Source of the DNA: Pseudoalteromonas peptidolytica
GTDB taxonomy: Bacteria; Pseudomonadota; Gammaproteobacteria; Enterobacterales; Alteromonadaceae
Assembly (NCBI RefSeq): GCF_012641745.1
Contig: NZ_WEHZ01000029.1
Location: forward strand, 1-64,000
DNA length: 64,000 nt
Direction: 5' to 3'
Numbering within the stretch: position 1 is the first letter of the stretch; each line of letters begins with the position of its first letter. A program made the position numbers and the translations under genes. This document shows, in pieces, positions 1-7,535 of this stretch. The notes beneath the pieces were generated by a model. That model made no database searches and had not been told where the DNA came from. It saw nothing but the letters and a program-made list of their open reading frames with translations.

Positions 1-58
1 TTTTGTTAATATCAGAGCGAGTTTCTTCTACAACTGTAAGGTGTTCAATCAGGTTCAT
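1..58 (-). CDS. ISAs1-family transposase, N-terminal 19 codons only
   Basis: The 19 codons visible read MNLIEHLTVVEETRSDINK. This resembles the N-terminus of ISAs1-family transposases, which begin with a short acidic helix before the DDE_Tnp_1-associated region. The ATG is at 58-56 and the gene leaves the window at base 1. The family call rests on this short stretch and on the placement just inside a putative IS end, so it is probable rather than certain. Confidence 0.6.
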   Translation of the reverse strand, partial: MNLIEHLTVVEETRSDINK

Positions 59-126
59 TGGTTGCGCCTAGCAATGGGATTGGCGCTATTTGATCATAAA
101 TTAGCTAAAAGTGCGATCCCGCCCTG
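1..126 (-). mobile_element. End of an ISAs1-like insertion sequence (partial)
   Basis: The window opens inside an insertion sequence. On the minus strand the LamG reading frame is broken at about 126, where a CAGGG-type terminus begins. A transposase-like start follows 68 bp further in. The interrupted gene reads normally up to the junction and then ends 7 codons into the element. ISAs1-family elements have short terminal inverted repeats beginning with CAG and a single DDE transposase gene close to the end, which fits. The other end and any target duplication lie outside the window. Confidence 0.7.
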
Positions 127-499
127 GCTTATCTCCGCTGTGCCACTTATTAACTGCGGCACATCGGTTCCAATTACTCGTTGTAGGTTGGAGCTTTTTA
201 ACCCAAAACGCGACGGTAAAATCACCATTGCCAAAGTTTAAACTTTCATTATCAGGTATAATAGCGGTATCATTTACACCATCAAATTTTATTCCAAGAT
301 TATTTTTCCCCTGCGTAGTTACAGGGCCATTGTAAAATGTACCGTGATTTTCACCAACAGAGTCGATAACAGCCTGAGCATTGTCTAGCTTCCACAAACT
401 TACAAGTCCATCTGGGTTTTTATCTAATGCGTAAGAAAAGAACGAGAAAAAAGATATAAAAATAATAAGAAGCCTTGGGAAATAACCAGTTAAAAGCAT
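127..499 (-). pseudogene. LamG-domain secreted protein, 5' fragment interrupted by an IS
   Basis: This is the start of a concanavalin A/LamG-like lectin protein. An N-terminal hydrophobic stretch (LLIIFISFFSFFSYA) looks like a signal peptide, followed by SLWKLDNA..DSVGENHGT and NFGNGDFTVAFWVK, typical LamG_3 strands. The frame breaks at WHSGDKPG, where the IS terminus starts; the IS adds 6 residues and a TAA at 103-101. The start at 499 is chosen because AGGA lies 6 bases upstream; an ATG at 538 in the same frame has no visible ribosome binding site. The protein lacks most of its LamG domain, so it is probably not functional. The 3' part should lie beyond the IS, outside the window. Confidence 0.75.
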
Positions 500-681
500 A
501 AATATCCTATATAAAGTTTTTAATTTATTATAATACATTTCAAAATTAATAAATCCAACTAAAAGCTCATTCCTATATATGCAATAAATTCAGGAGATAT
601 GAAAAGCACCTATTTCCCCTCTCAACACTATCGTAACATAAGCAACACACCAATAAGCTGCTATATTATTGAGGGGAACTC

Positions 682-687
682 AGGAGG
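682..687 (+). promoter_or_regulatory. Ribosome binding site fixing the hybrid kinase start
   Basis: AGGAGG lies 5 bases before the ATG at 693. This decides between that ATG and an in-frame TTG at 669, which has no such site. Confidence 0.75.
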
Positions 688-692
688 ATAAG

Positions 693-3437
693 ATGTTAAC
701 AGCATTGAAAAATAGCATGCCTGTGCTGATCGTGACAGCTGACTGGAAGGTGAGCCACTCAACCACTGTAGCTCAGCAGCTACTTCACTCTCCAGATACA
801 CTTATCAACCAACACCTAGAAGACCTATTCATATTTCCTTCTTGTACCACCGAGCATCGTTCACTGTCGGAAGGTGCACTCATACAGGTATCACTTCGCG
901 AATCCCCAACAGTACAATTTTTATTGTCTTTTTATGATGTAAAAAGCAATGAAATATTTGTGCATATTGCAGAATTATCAACGTATTACTGCCAGAACCC
1001 ATTGGAAGATGAGCAAACTCGAATTTTAAGGTACGCTGTAAATAGCGCCAACCTTGGTGCTTGGTGTTACGACTTAGTCAATAAAAGTGCCTATTTTTCA
1101 CCAAAATTTAAATCCCTAATTGGCTTACCTGTGTCAGCAGCTTTGGATTGGGGATCACTACAAGACATGATCTATGATGAAGACCGGCCACTGTTTACTG
1201 AATTTTTATCACACCATATAGAACTCGGCTTGATGTTACACTTTGAATTTAGGATTGAAGTTAAAGGAAAACTGAGGTGGTTTGAGTTAAAAGGCGAGCA
1301 AGTAAAGTACTGCGTTCGTACCCATAGCATATATGGTATTTTGGCAGATTGTACACACGAAAAAGACATGTTAAGTGCTTTGCATGATGCAGAAGAAAGT
1401 AAAGCCCTGGCAATGCAAGCAGGAAAAATAGGCACATGGCGAGCGACTAGAGTTTCAAAGCAGTGGCTTTGGAGCTGGGATCATCAAGCGAATAAAATCT
1501 TCAAACTTCCAGAAGATGCTATAGGTCAATTAAGTCAGTGGGAGCAAAGCTTACACCCTGAAGATAAGCCTCGTGTTATCAAAGCACTTGAACACTCGCT
1601 ATTAACTGGTGAAGTGTTTGAACAACGTTATCGCGGTTTGCTCAGTGATGGAGATATTATCGTCGCCTATGCTAAAGGTGTAGTAGGGAAAAATGAAGCT
1701 GGAGAGCCTGCTCGTATCGACGGTGTGGTTATCGATCAAACTGATGTTTATATCGCGCAAAAAAAATTACAGCACATTAATCAAGAATTGGAACAACGCG
1801 TCGCTGAGCGTACCGCAGACTTGCAAGCGGCAATCAGCAAGGCTGAGCAAGCAAACTGCACCAAATCCGACTTTTTATCAATGATGAGCCACGAGCTAAG
1901 AACGCCTATGAATGGCATTATCAGCTCGCTAGACTTAATCGGATTGTCAGAGCTTGATGAAGATAACAAAGAGCTGTTAGAAACAGCACAGATCTCTGCT
2001 AATAACTTAGTTGCCATTTTAAATGACATTTTAGATCTCGCCAAAGTGGAACAAGGAAAAATGGAGCTCGAAAGCTACCCATTTTCACCTTCGAAAATGA
2101 TCCACAATATTCTTAAGACATTCGAGGCTCATGCCAAAGAGCATCGCGTACAGCTCCTTATACTTGAAGATCAGAGCCTTCCACTAGAGGTAGTAGGTGA
2201 TGAAAACCGTACTCGGCAAATTATTTTTAACATTCTTAGTAATGCCATCAAATTTAGCATGCCCGAGCGTGACGAGGGGGCTTTTGTCAAAATATCGGTT
2301 CATTGGGAGTCTGAAGGCGTCGCGTTGTCTCACCTTATTTTTGAGGTAGAAGACAACGGTATAGGCATCGCAGCTGAAGTACAAAAAAAACTGTTTACCC
2401 CCTTTACACAAGCAGAACGCTCCACCACAAGGAAATATGGCGGAACAGGGTTAGGACTTGCAATTTGTGGCAAACTAATCGATTTAATGGGTGGCAAAGT
2501 AGCATTGGAAAGTCAATTAGGTAGTGGCTCTACGTTTACTATTAGTATTCCCGTTTGGCAAGCAAGCCCTGAGCAACCAAAAAATAAGATTTTCGAAACG
2601 TTATATTGGTTTTGTGATATTTCGTGGCAAAGCCAAGTAACGCTTAAACAACTTTATCAGGCATGTTTACATTGCTGCCATAAGCTAGTCGCTATTGATG
2701 CAATAGAGCAAATGGAAGAGACAAACAATTGCGCATTAGTTCACGTTATCGTTGGTAGAAACAATACCGGCAGTAATATAGATAGTTATCAAGTGCCGAC
2801 ATTACTGTTTGTTGATGGGCGGTCAATGCGGTCTGCTGCTAATTGCCCACCTTTGTCTCAACCGTCCAAACCCGTATCGCCTCAAACATGTTATTCAATA
2901 AGGCAATTGTTAGAAAAGCTCGCTGAAAAGACAAAGCAATGTGAAGTAACAAAGCTAGAAAATTTAAGCGATTTCAGCGCCATTGATGAGTTTTTATTGC
3001 ATCAAGATGCTGCTGTTCAAAGCGGCTGCCCAGCTGTCGACAATAAGACAGCCGTTCATATTTTACTTGCTGAAGATAATCCATTTAACCAAAAGCTCCT
3101 AGTCAAGCAGTTAACTAAGCTCGGATTATCGTGCGATATTGCCAACAACGGCAGCGAAGCGCTAGCTATGTTTAAAAAACAAAGATATCAGTTATTGCTT
3201 ACTGATTGTCACATGCCTGAACTTGATGGTTACGAGCTTGCTAAGTTGATACGTGCATTTGAGTCTGCCAACACGCTCAACCCAACTCCCATCATTGCTG
3301 TAACTGGTGCAGCAATGAAGGGTGATAAAAAGTTGTGCCTTGATAGTGGTATGAATGACTATGTCAGCAAACCTGTCAGGTTAACAGAGCTTCAAAGTAC
3401 ATTGGGCAAATGGTTAAAGATGGAATTAAAGTTATGA
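693..3437 (+). CDS. Hybrid sensor histidine kinase/response regulator with PAS domains
   Basis: A 914-residue cytoplasmic-looking hybrid kinase with no clear membrane segment. Two PAS-like regions (about 100-220 and 235-350) are followed by a coiled coil (about 356-390). The HisKA box LSMMSHELRTPMNGI has phospho-accepting His at about 400, and the HATPase domain has IFNILSNAIKF near 513 and GGTGLGLAI. A poorly conserved linker precedes a C-terminal receiver with the acceptor Asp at about 838 in LLLTDCHMPELDG. The layout is that of EvgS/ArcB-type phosphorelay kinases, which pass phosphate His-Asp-His-Asp. The next gene overlaps its stop by 4 bases (ATGA) and encodes the expected HPt protein. 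No output response regulator follows, so the final target is elsewhere. The signal sensed cannot be read from the sequence. Confidence 0.9.
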   Translation: MLTALKNSMPVLIVTADWKVSHSTTVAQQLLHSPDTLINQHLEDLFIFPSCTTEHRSLSEGALIQVSLRESPTVQFLLSFYDVKSNEIFVHIAELSTYYCQNPLEDEQTRILRYAVNSANLGAWCYDLVNKSAYFSPKFKSLIGLPVSAALDWGSLQDMIYDEDRPLFTEFLSHHIELGLMLHFEFRIEVKGKLRWFELKGEQVKYCVRTHSIYGILADCTHEKDMLSALHDAEESKALAMQAGKIGTWRATRVSKQWLWSWDHQANKIFKLPEDAIGQLSQWEQSLHPEDKPRVIKALEHSLLTGEVFEQRYRGLLSDGDIIVAYAKGVVGKNEAGEPARIDGVVIDQTDVYIAQKKLQHINQELEQRVAERTADLQAAISKAEQANCTKSDFLSMMSHELRTPMNGIISSLDLIGLSELDEDNKELLETAQISANNLVAILNDILDLAKVEQGKMELESYPFSPSKMIHNILKTFEAHAKEHRVQLLILEDQSLPLEVVGDENRTRQIIFNILSNAIKFSMPERDEGAFVKISVHWESEGVALSHLIFEVEDNGIGIAAEVQKKLFTPFTQAERSTTRKYGGTGLGLAICGKLIDLMGGKVALESQLGSGSTFTISIPVWQASPEQPKNKIFETLYWFCDISWQSQVTLKQLYQACLHCCHKLVAIDAIEQMEETNNCALVHVIVGRNNTGSNIDSYQVPTLLFVDGRSMRSAANCPPLSQPSKPVSPQTCYSIRQLLEKLAEKTKQCEVTKLENLSDFSAIDEFLLHQDAAVQSGCPAVDNKTAVHILLAEDNPFNQKLLVKQLTKLGLSCDIANNGSEALAMFKKQRYQLLLTDCHMPELDGYELAKLIRAFESANTLNPTPIIAVTGAAMKGDKKLCLDSGMNDYVSKPVRLTELQSTLGKWLKMELKL

Positions 3438-3790
3438 GTAAAACCCTCAACCCTAATGTGCTGATCGAACTAATCGGCGATGACTTTATTACGGCTAAAA
3501 AGTTTTATACTGACTTTTTAATTCAATCAAAATCGAGCTTTGCAAAAATGAGGGCAACGTATCAAGATAACGATTTAAAGCGCTTGAAAGATGAAGCGCA
3601 CTATCTTAAAACCTCAGCAAAAGCAGTCGGTGCTGAGTTATTAGCAGACTATTTACAGGAGCTAGAATATGCTGCAATGGACGGCAACAGCAGCCTATGC
3701 GCCGAAAAGATAAAAGCTATCCACCATGAAATTGGCAGCGAATTTGTCAGGGAATTAAAGGCATACCTCTCCTCTCACCCCCATAGTTAA
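3434..3790 (+). CDS. HPt phosphotransfer protein
   Basis: A 118-residue single-domain histidine phosphotransferase. The motif DEAHYLKTSAKAVGA matches the HPt signature (His, then LK-S-A-x-x-VGA), with phospho-His at about residue 56. The ATG at 3434 overlaps the kinase stop codon, so the two are translationally coupled. This start also removes eight extra residues present in the longer open frame. The protein most likely relays phosphate from the receiver of the upstream hybrid kinase to a response regulator encoded elsewhere. Confidence 0.85.
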   Translation: MSKTLNPNVLIELIGDDFITAKKFYTDFLIQSKSSFAKMRATYQDNDLKRLKDEAHYLKTSAKAVGAELLADYLQELEYAAMDGNSSLCAEKIKAIHHEIGSEFVRELKAYLSSHPHS

Positions 3791-3896
3791 TACCTACTAG
3801 GTAACCTGAGGTTTGGGTAAAGAATGTTCCAACTCATTGCTGCTAATGCACAACTTAGTTTTTCCCCTGCCTAGCCATAGAGTTTTAGGGAAAACA

Positions 3897-4002
3897 CCGC
3901 TCCCGCATCCTGCTCTCGCTAAGGTACCCACATCCTGTAGGCAAGGCGAATTTATGCACCAATAGCTGGTGGCTATTGGAAGTGAATTCAACGCAGTTAG
4001 CG
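3897..4002 (+). repeat. MITE-like repeat, partial copy A
   Basis: The stretch from CCGCTCCCGCATCCTGC to CCTGTAGGCAAGGC matches the central block of the long MITE form at 19401. The following CAACGCAGTTAGCG matches its right part. Neither terminal inverted repeat is intact, so this is a decayed copy. Confidence 0.65.
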
Positions 4003-4181
4003 CTAAGGAGTAAACCTGGCGCTAACTACGTTAAAAGCTTCTTCTTTAAAAATACTAAATAGCAAAATTTTTGCCTACCTACATATGCTTAGGTATCTTG
4101 GCACTAGCAAAACGCAGAAACGATGTTATCGACAAGATTTTCTCGCCTCAAAATAGATCTCTTAATTAAGGCACATGGTAT
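4003..4181 (-). repeat. MITE-like repeat, copy B (reverse orientation)
   Basis: Matches the element at 60259-60468 along most of its length: GGAGTAAA near 4007, ACTAAATAGCAAAATTTTTGCC, then TTATCGACAAGATTTTCTCG, and a degraded terminus ending ATGGTAT at 4181. It lies directly against copy A, tail to tail. Confidence 0.75.
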
Positions 4182-4207
4182 AACCTGCTCAGCCTCGAGC
4201 TGCAATA

Positions 4208-4281
4208 TTATGAGTCCTACTTTATTACCATCAGCCACACTGTTGCTGTGCGGACATTTTATGATGGTTTGAGACTTATAA
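4208..4281. other. Nested imperfect hairpin
   Basis: Three stems nest in order: TTATGAGTC (4208-4216) with GACTTATAA (4273-4281), ACCATC (4227-4232) with GATGGT (4263-4268), and CCACAC (4235-4240) with GTGCGG (4248-4253, one mismatch). Together they give a long stem with internal loops. It could be a structured RNA or the remains of another palindromic repeat. There is no T-run, so it is not a classical terminator. Confidence 0.4.
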
Positions 4282-4324
4282 AAGTTACTAGTGACACCAA
4301 CTAGCGATTGAAGATGAGCCTAAT

Positions 4325-4849
4325 TCACAGGGGGATCCGTGCCAATAAATCAGTTTCTCCCATATCGATGTCGATTTGATTAAGCAATGTTGTTACCTGT
4401 CCTCTATGGTGTGTCTGATGATTAAATAAATGGAGTAGTAACAAGCTTAATTTGCGAGCGAAAGTCTTACCTTTTGTGTTCTGATAGTGAAGCTCTGTTG
4501 CTAGGACTTCATCTGTTACCTCTTCAACAAAATTTATAATGATTTCATCCATTGCTACCCTCGCAGCCCTCAAGGTCGCAAACTCATCATATAGTAGGTC
4601 GTCTAATTTTGATGGTATTGTCATATCTAGTAATGGATGCAATGTTTTGAATTGATGGCTACTTGTAGAAAATCGTTTGAGCCAAATAACATCTGCAACA
4701 AGAATGTGATTTAACGACCCTATGATAGAACTAAAAAAAGCCCCCCGAGGTTGGTGTAATTCAATGTCGCTTAATTCTGCAATTGCCTCAAACATCCTTT
4801 CATTCATCCAGCAATTGTAATCTGCCATTAATTCAAAATGTGATTTCAT
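4325..4849 (-). CDS. DinB-family protein
   Basis: A 174-residue protein with the four-helix DinB/YfiT fold signature. A conserved histidine lies in GSLNHILVADVIW (helix 2), and a pair lies in LHLFNHQTHHRGQ near the C-terminus. These three His positions normally bind a divalent metal in DinB-like proteins, many of which are putative thiol-dependent transferases. The sequence LLHLFNHQTHHRGQVTTLLNQ is very typical. It is a single gene convergent with the HPt gene; the specific substrate is unknown. The ATG at 4849 matches the usual family N-terminus (HFELMADYNCWMN). Confidence 0.85.
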   Translation of the reverse strand: MKSHFELMADYNCWMNERMFEAIAELSDIELHQPRGAFFSSIIGSLNHILVADVIWLKRFSTSSHQFKTLHPLLDMTIPSKLDDLLYDEFATLRAARVAMDEIIINFVEEVTDEVLATELHYQNTKGKTFARKLSLLLLHLFNHQTHHRGQVTTLLNQIDIDMGETDLLARIPL

Positions 4850-5148
4850 CTACTATTCTAATTCCCTAAAAAAGCCTAACTTGAATTTTTGGACAAGAAG
4901 CAAACAACTTCTCTTACCCAGGTATGAAAAGGAGGCTTGCTCTCACTAAAATAGCGCCTACACTTGCAACAAGGCGGGCATCAACTATCCAAAATTCAGA
5001 TTAACAATGTTCATGAAGTAGATCAAAGTTAACGGTGTTCAAAGTCCCAACCAATCTATTTTACTGTACGATTCAATCAAAACAATCAATTATACAAATA
5101 GATAAACTCTCGGCATACTAGCCACATCAACTTAAGAAGGAAAGCAAA

Positions 5149-5877
5149 ATGTTAAAGAATATTGAAGGTCAACACGTACCACAGGTTACATTTCCAATCA
5201 GAGAAAATGATCAGTGGAAGCACATCACCAGCGATGAAATCTTTAAAGGTAAAACCGTCGTTGTGTTTTCATTACCAGGTGCATTTACACCAACATGTTC
5301 ATCGACTCATCTGCCTCGCTATAACGAACTTGCGAGTGTATTTAAGCAAAACGGCGTTGACGAAATTGTATGTTTATCTGTGAATGATACCTTTGTAATG
5401 AATGCGTGGGCCCAGTATCAAGAAGCGCAAAATATAACACTACTCCCTGATGGTAATGGCGAATTCACTGACGGCATGGGGATGTTAGTCGATAAAAATG
5501 ATTTAGGCTTTGGTAAACGAAGCTGGCGCTATTCAATGCTAGTTAAAGATGGTGTGATTGACAAAATGTTTATTGAGCCAGAGAAGCCGGGAGACCCATT
5601 TGAAGTGTCAGACGCAGACACCATGTTAGAGTATATTAACCCAAGTCAAATAAAGCCTGAACCCGTGACTATTATAAGCAAAATTGGCTGTCCGTTCTGT
5701 GAAAAAGCCAAGGCATTACTAACGGAAAAAGGGCTAGCATACGAAGAGTTAGTACTAGGTCAACAAGCATCACTAACCAGCCTTAAAGCGCTGTCTGGAC
5801 GTGAAACTGTACCACAGGTATTTATTGGCGGTAAGCATATTGGTGGCTCAGACGACTTAGCCGAATATTTTGCGTAA
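5149..5877 (+). CDS. Peroxiredoxin 5-glutaredoxin fusion (glutathione-dependent peroxidase)
   Basis: A 242-residue hybrid peroxidase. Residues 1 to about 165 are a Prx5-type peroxiredoxin with the peroxidatic cysteine at 50 in PGAFTPTCSSTHLP. Residues about 172-242 are a glutaredoxin with the CPFC active site (Cys181, Cys184) and the GG...S glutathione-contact region near the end. Family members such as Haemophilus PGdx reduce hydrogen peroxide and alkyl hydroperoxides using glutathione, with the Grx domain recycling the Prx domain in cis. A good ribosome binding site (AGAAGGAAAG) precedes the ATG. The disulfide reductase gene lies 139 bases downstream on the same strand, which suggests shared use in thiol redox defence. 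Confidence 0.93.
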   Translation: MLKNIEGQHVPQVTFPIRENDQWKHITSDEIFKGKTVVVFSLPGAFTPTCSSTHLPRYNELASVFKQNGVDEIVCLSVNDTFVMNAWAQYQEAQNITLLPDGNGEFTDGMGMLVDKNDLGFGKRSWRYSMLVKDGVIDKMFIEPEKPGDPFEVSDADTMLEYINPSQIKPEPVTIISKIGCPFCEKAKALLTEKGLAYEELVLGQQASLTSLKALSGRETVPQVFIGGKHIGGSDDLAEYFA

Positions 5878-5903
5878 ATAACTTCAATAACCTTATTACA
5901 CAG

Positions 5904-5931
5904 TGACTTGGTATATACAGATATCAAGTCA
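5904..5931. promoter_or_regulatory. Imperfect palindrome upstream of the disulfide reductase
   Basis: The arms TGACTTGGTATA and GATATCAAGTCA pair at 10 of 12 positions around a TACA loop, in the gap between the Prx/Grx gene and the reductase. A run of eight C follows at 5937-5944 and there is no T-run. It could be an operator or a weak hairpin ending or stabilising the upstream transcript. Confidence 0.4.
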
Positions 5932-6016
5932 TACTGCCCCCCCCAACACGAGCAAATAAGACAGTGAATCATATATTGTCAAGGGGGTTTACACTTTCAA
6001 ATTTTGGGTTCAACAA

Positions 6017-7477
6017 ATGAAAAAGATAAACACTGACGTAGTCGTGATTGGTGCGGGAACTGCTGGTCTTAGCGCCTATAGAAATGCTAAGAGATATACA
6101 TCAGAAGTATTAATGATCGAATCAGGTGTATATGGAACTACTTGTGCTCGCGTTGGGTGTATGCCCAGTAAGCTACTAATCGCAGCGGCAGAAGCTGCAC
6201 ATCAAATTGAAACTGCGCCAAAGTTCGGTGTAAAAGTACCACTTGCCACAATTGATGGCAAAGCAGTAATGGCAAGAGTAAAAAGCGAGCGTGACCGCTT
6301 TGTAGGCTTTGTTGTGGATGCCGTTGATGAATTACCTGAGCACGATAAACTCCAAGGTAAAGCCAAATTCATAGACAATCACACGGTACAATTAGATGAG
6401 CATACGCAGATCACAGCCAAACGTTTCGTCATCGCCACAGGCTCTAGACCAAGTTACCCTGAGGCGTTTAATAACTTTGGAACACGCTTAGTCATTAATG
6501 ACAACGTATTTGACTGGGACGACCTGCCGCACTCTGTCGCTGTATTTGGACCTGGAGTAATTGGCTTAGAACTTGGCCAAGCGCTGCACCGCCTAGGTGT
6601 GAAAGTCAAAGTATTTGGCGTTGGCAAAGGCCTTGGCCCTTTGACGGATCCCATTGTAAAAGATTATGCGACTACTGTATTTAGCAACGAATTTTATCTC
6701 GATACCGATGCCAACGTCTCACAGATGAAGCAAGTGGGCGATAAAGCCGAACTCACCTATATAGATAAGCAGGGTTACCCACAAACAGAGCAGTTTGATT
6801 ATGTGCTAGCTGCCACGGGGAGAATTCCTAATGTTGATAATTTGGGGCTAGAAAATACAAGCCTTGAACTTGATAGTAGAGGCGTTCCTATAGCTGACCC
6901 ACACACTATGCAATGCCTTGATGGCTCAGGTAACGCGCACATTTTCATTGCTGGCGATGCCAGTGATCAAATCCCATTGTTACATGAAGCTGCGGATCAG
7001 GGCACCATTGCAGGTGAAAATGCCGGTCGCTTTCCGGATGTTAGAGTCGGACTACGCCGAGCCAAACTTGCAGCAGTCTTTAGCGATCCGCAAATAGCGA
7101 TGGTAGGGGCAAGTTACAAGGAGCTAGAAAAACAATACGGTGATTGTGGCTGTTTCGCCATCGGCGAGGTGAGCTTTGAAAATCAAGGCCGCAGTAGAGT
7201 CATGTTAAAAAATAAAGGACATATGCGCGTTTATGCTGAGCAAGGGACTGGGCTATTCTTAGGTGCGGAATTTGTTGGCCCTGCGGCTGAGCATATCGCT
7301 CATTTACTGGCTTGGGCGCTGCAAAATAAGATGACAATACCCCAAATGCTTGAGATGCCGTTTTATCATCCAGTGATAGAAGAAGGCTTAAGAACTGCGC
7401 TTCGTAATCTCAATGCCAATCTAAAGTTTGGGCCCGACATTATCGCTCATTGTTTAGAGTGCGGACCAGGTGCCTAA
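6017..7477 (+). CDS. FAD-dependent pyridine nucleotide-disulfide oxidoreductase (dihydrolipoyl dehydrogenase-like)
   Basis: A 486-residue class I disulfide reductase. FAD is bound by VVVIGAGTAGLSA at the N-terminus. The redox-active pair is Cys43 and Cys48 in GTTCARVGCMPSK, NAD(P)H is bound by VFGPGVIGLELGQAL, and the second FAD motif is HIFIAGDAS. The C-terminal dimerisation domain carries the base motif HPVIEE (His451, Glu456). The sequence resembles Lpd-like enzymes that are not part of 2-oxoacid dehydrogenase operons. Its place after the Prx/Grx gene suggests a role in thiol or glutathione recycling, but the substrate is inferred. The C-terminus adds HCLECGPGA, with two extra cysteines of unknown use. 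Confidence 0.88.
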   Translation: MKKINTDVVVIGAGTAGLSAYRNAKRYTSEVLMIESGVYGTTCARVGCMPSKLLIAAAEAAHQIETAPKFGVKVPLATIDGKAVMARVKSERDRFVGFVVDAVDELPEHDKLQGKAKFIDNHTVQLDEHTQITAKRFVIATGSRPSYPEAFNNFGTRLVINDNVFDWDDLPHSVAVFGPGVIGLELGQALHRLGVKVKVFGVGKGLGPLTDPIVKDYATTVFSNEFYLDTDANVSQMKQVGDKAELTYIDKQGYPQTEQFDYVLAATGRIPNVDNLGLENTSLELDSRGVPIADPHTMQCLDGSGNAHIFIAGDASDQIPLLHEAADQGTIAGENAGRFPDVRVGLRRAKLAAVFSDPQIAMVGASYKELEKQYGDCGCFAIGEVSFENQGRSRVMLKNKGHMRVYAEQGTGLFLGAEFVGPAAEHIAHLLAWALQNKMTIPQMLEMPFYHPVIEEGLRTALRNLNANLKFGPDIIAHCLECGPGA

Positions 7478-7504
7478 GCATTTCTTGATTTAATAGCTGA
7501 TCGG

Positions 7505-7535
7505 CGGGTAAACCACTACTTCACTGGTTTACCCG
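7505..7535. terminator. Bidirectional hairpin between convergent genes
   Basis: CGGGTAAACCA and TGGTTTACCCG pair around a 9-base loop, directly before the stop codon of the minus-strand GGDEF-EAL gene and after the disulfide reductase gene. Confidence 0.65.

Larger units (their letters stand above)
3791..4324. other. Gene-free region with MITE remnants and a hairpin
   Basis: This gap between the HPt gene and the convergent DinB-like gene holds two degraded MITE copies in opposite orientation (about 3897-4002 and 4003-4181) and a nested hairpin at 4208-4281. I see no credible coding sequence here. Confidence 0.7.
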
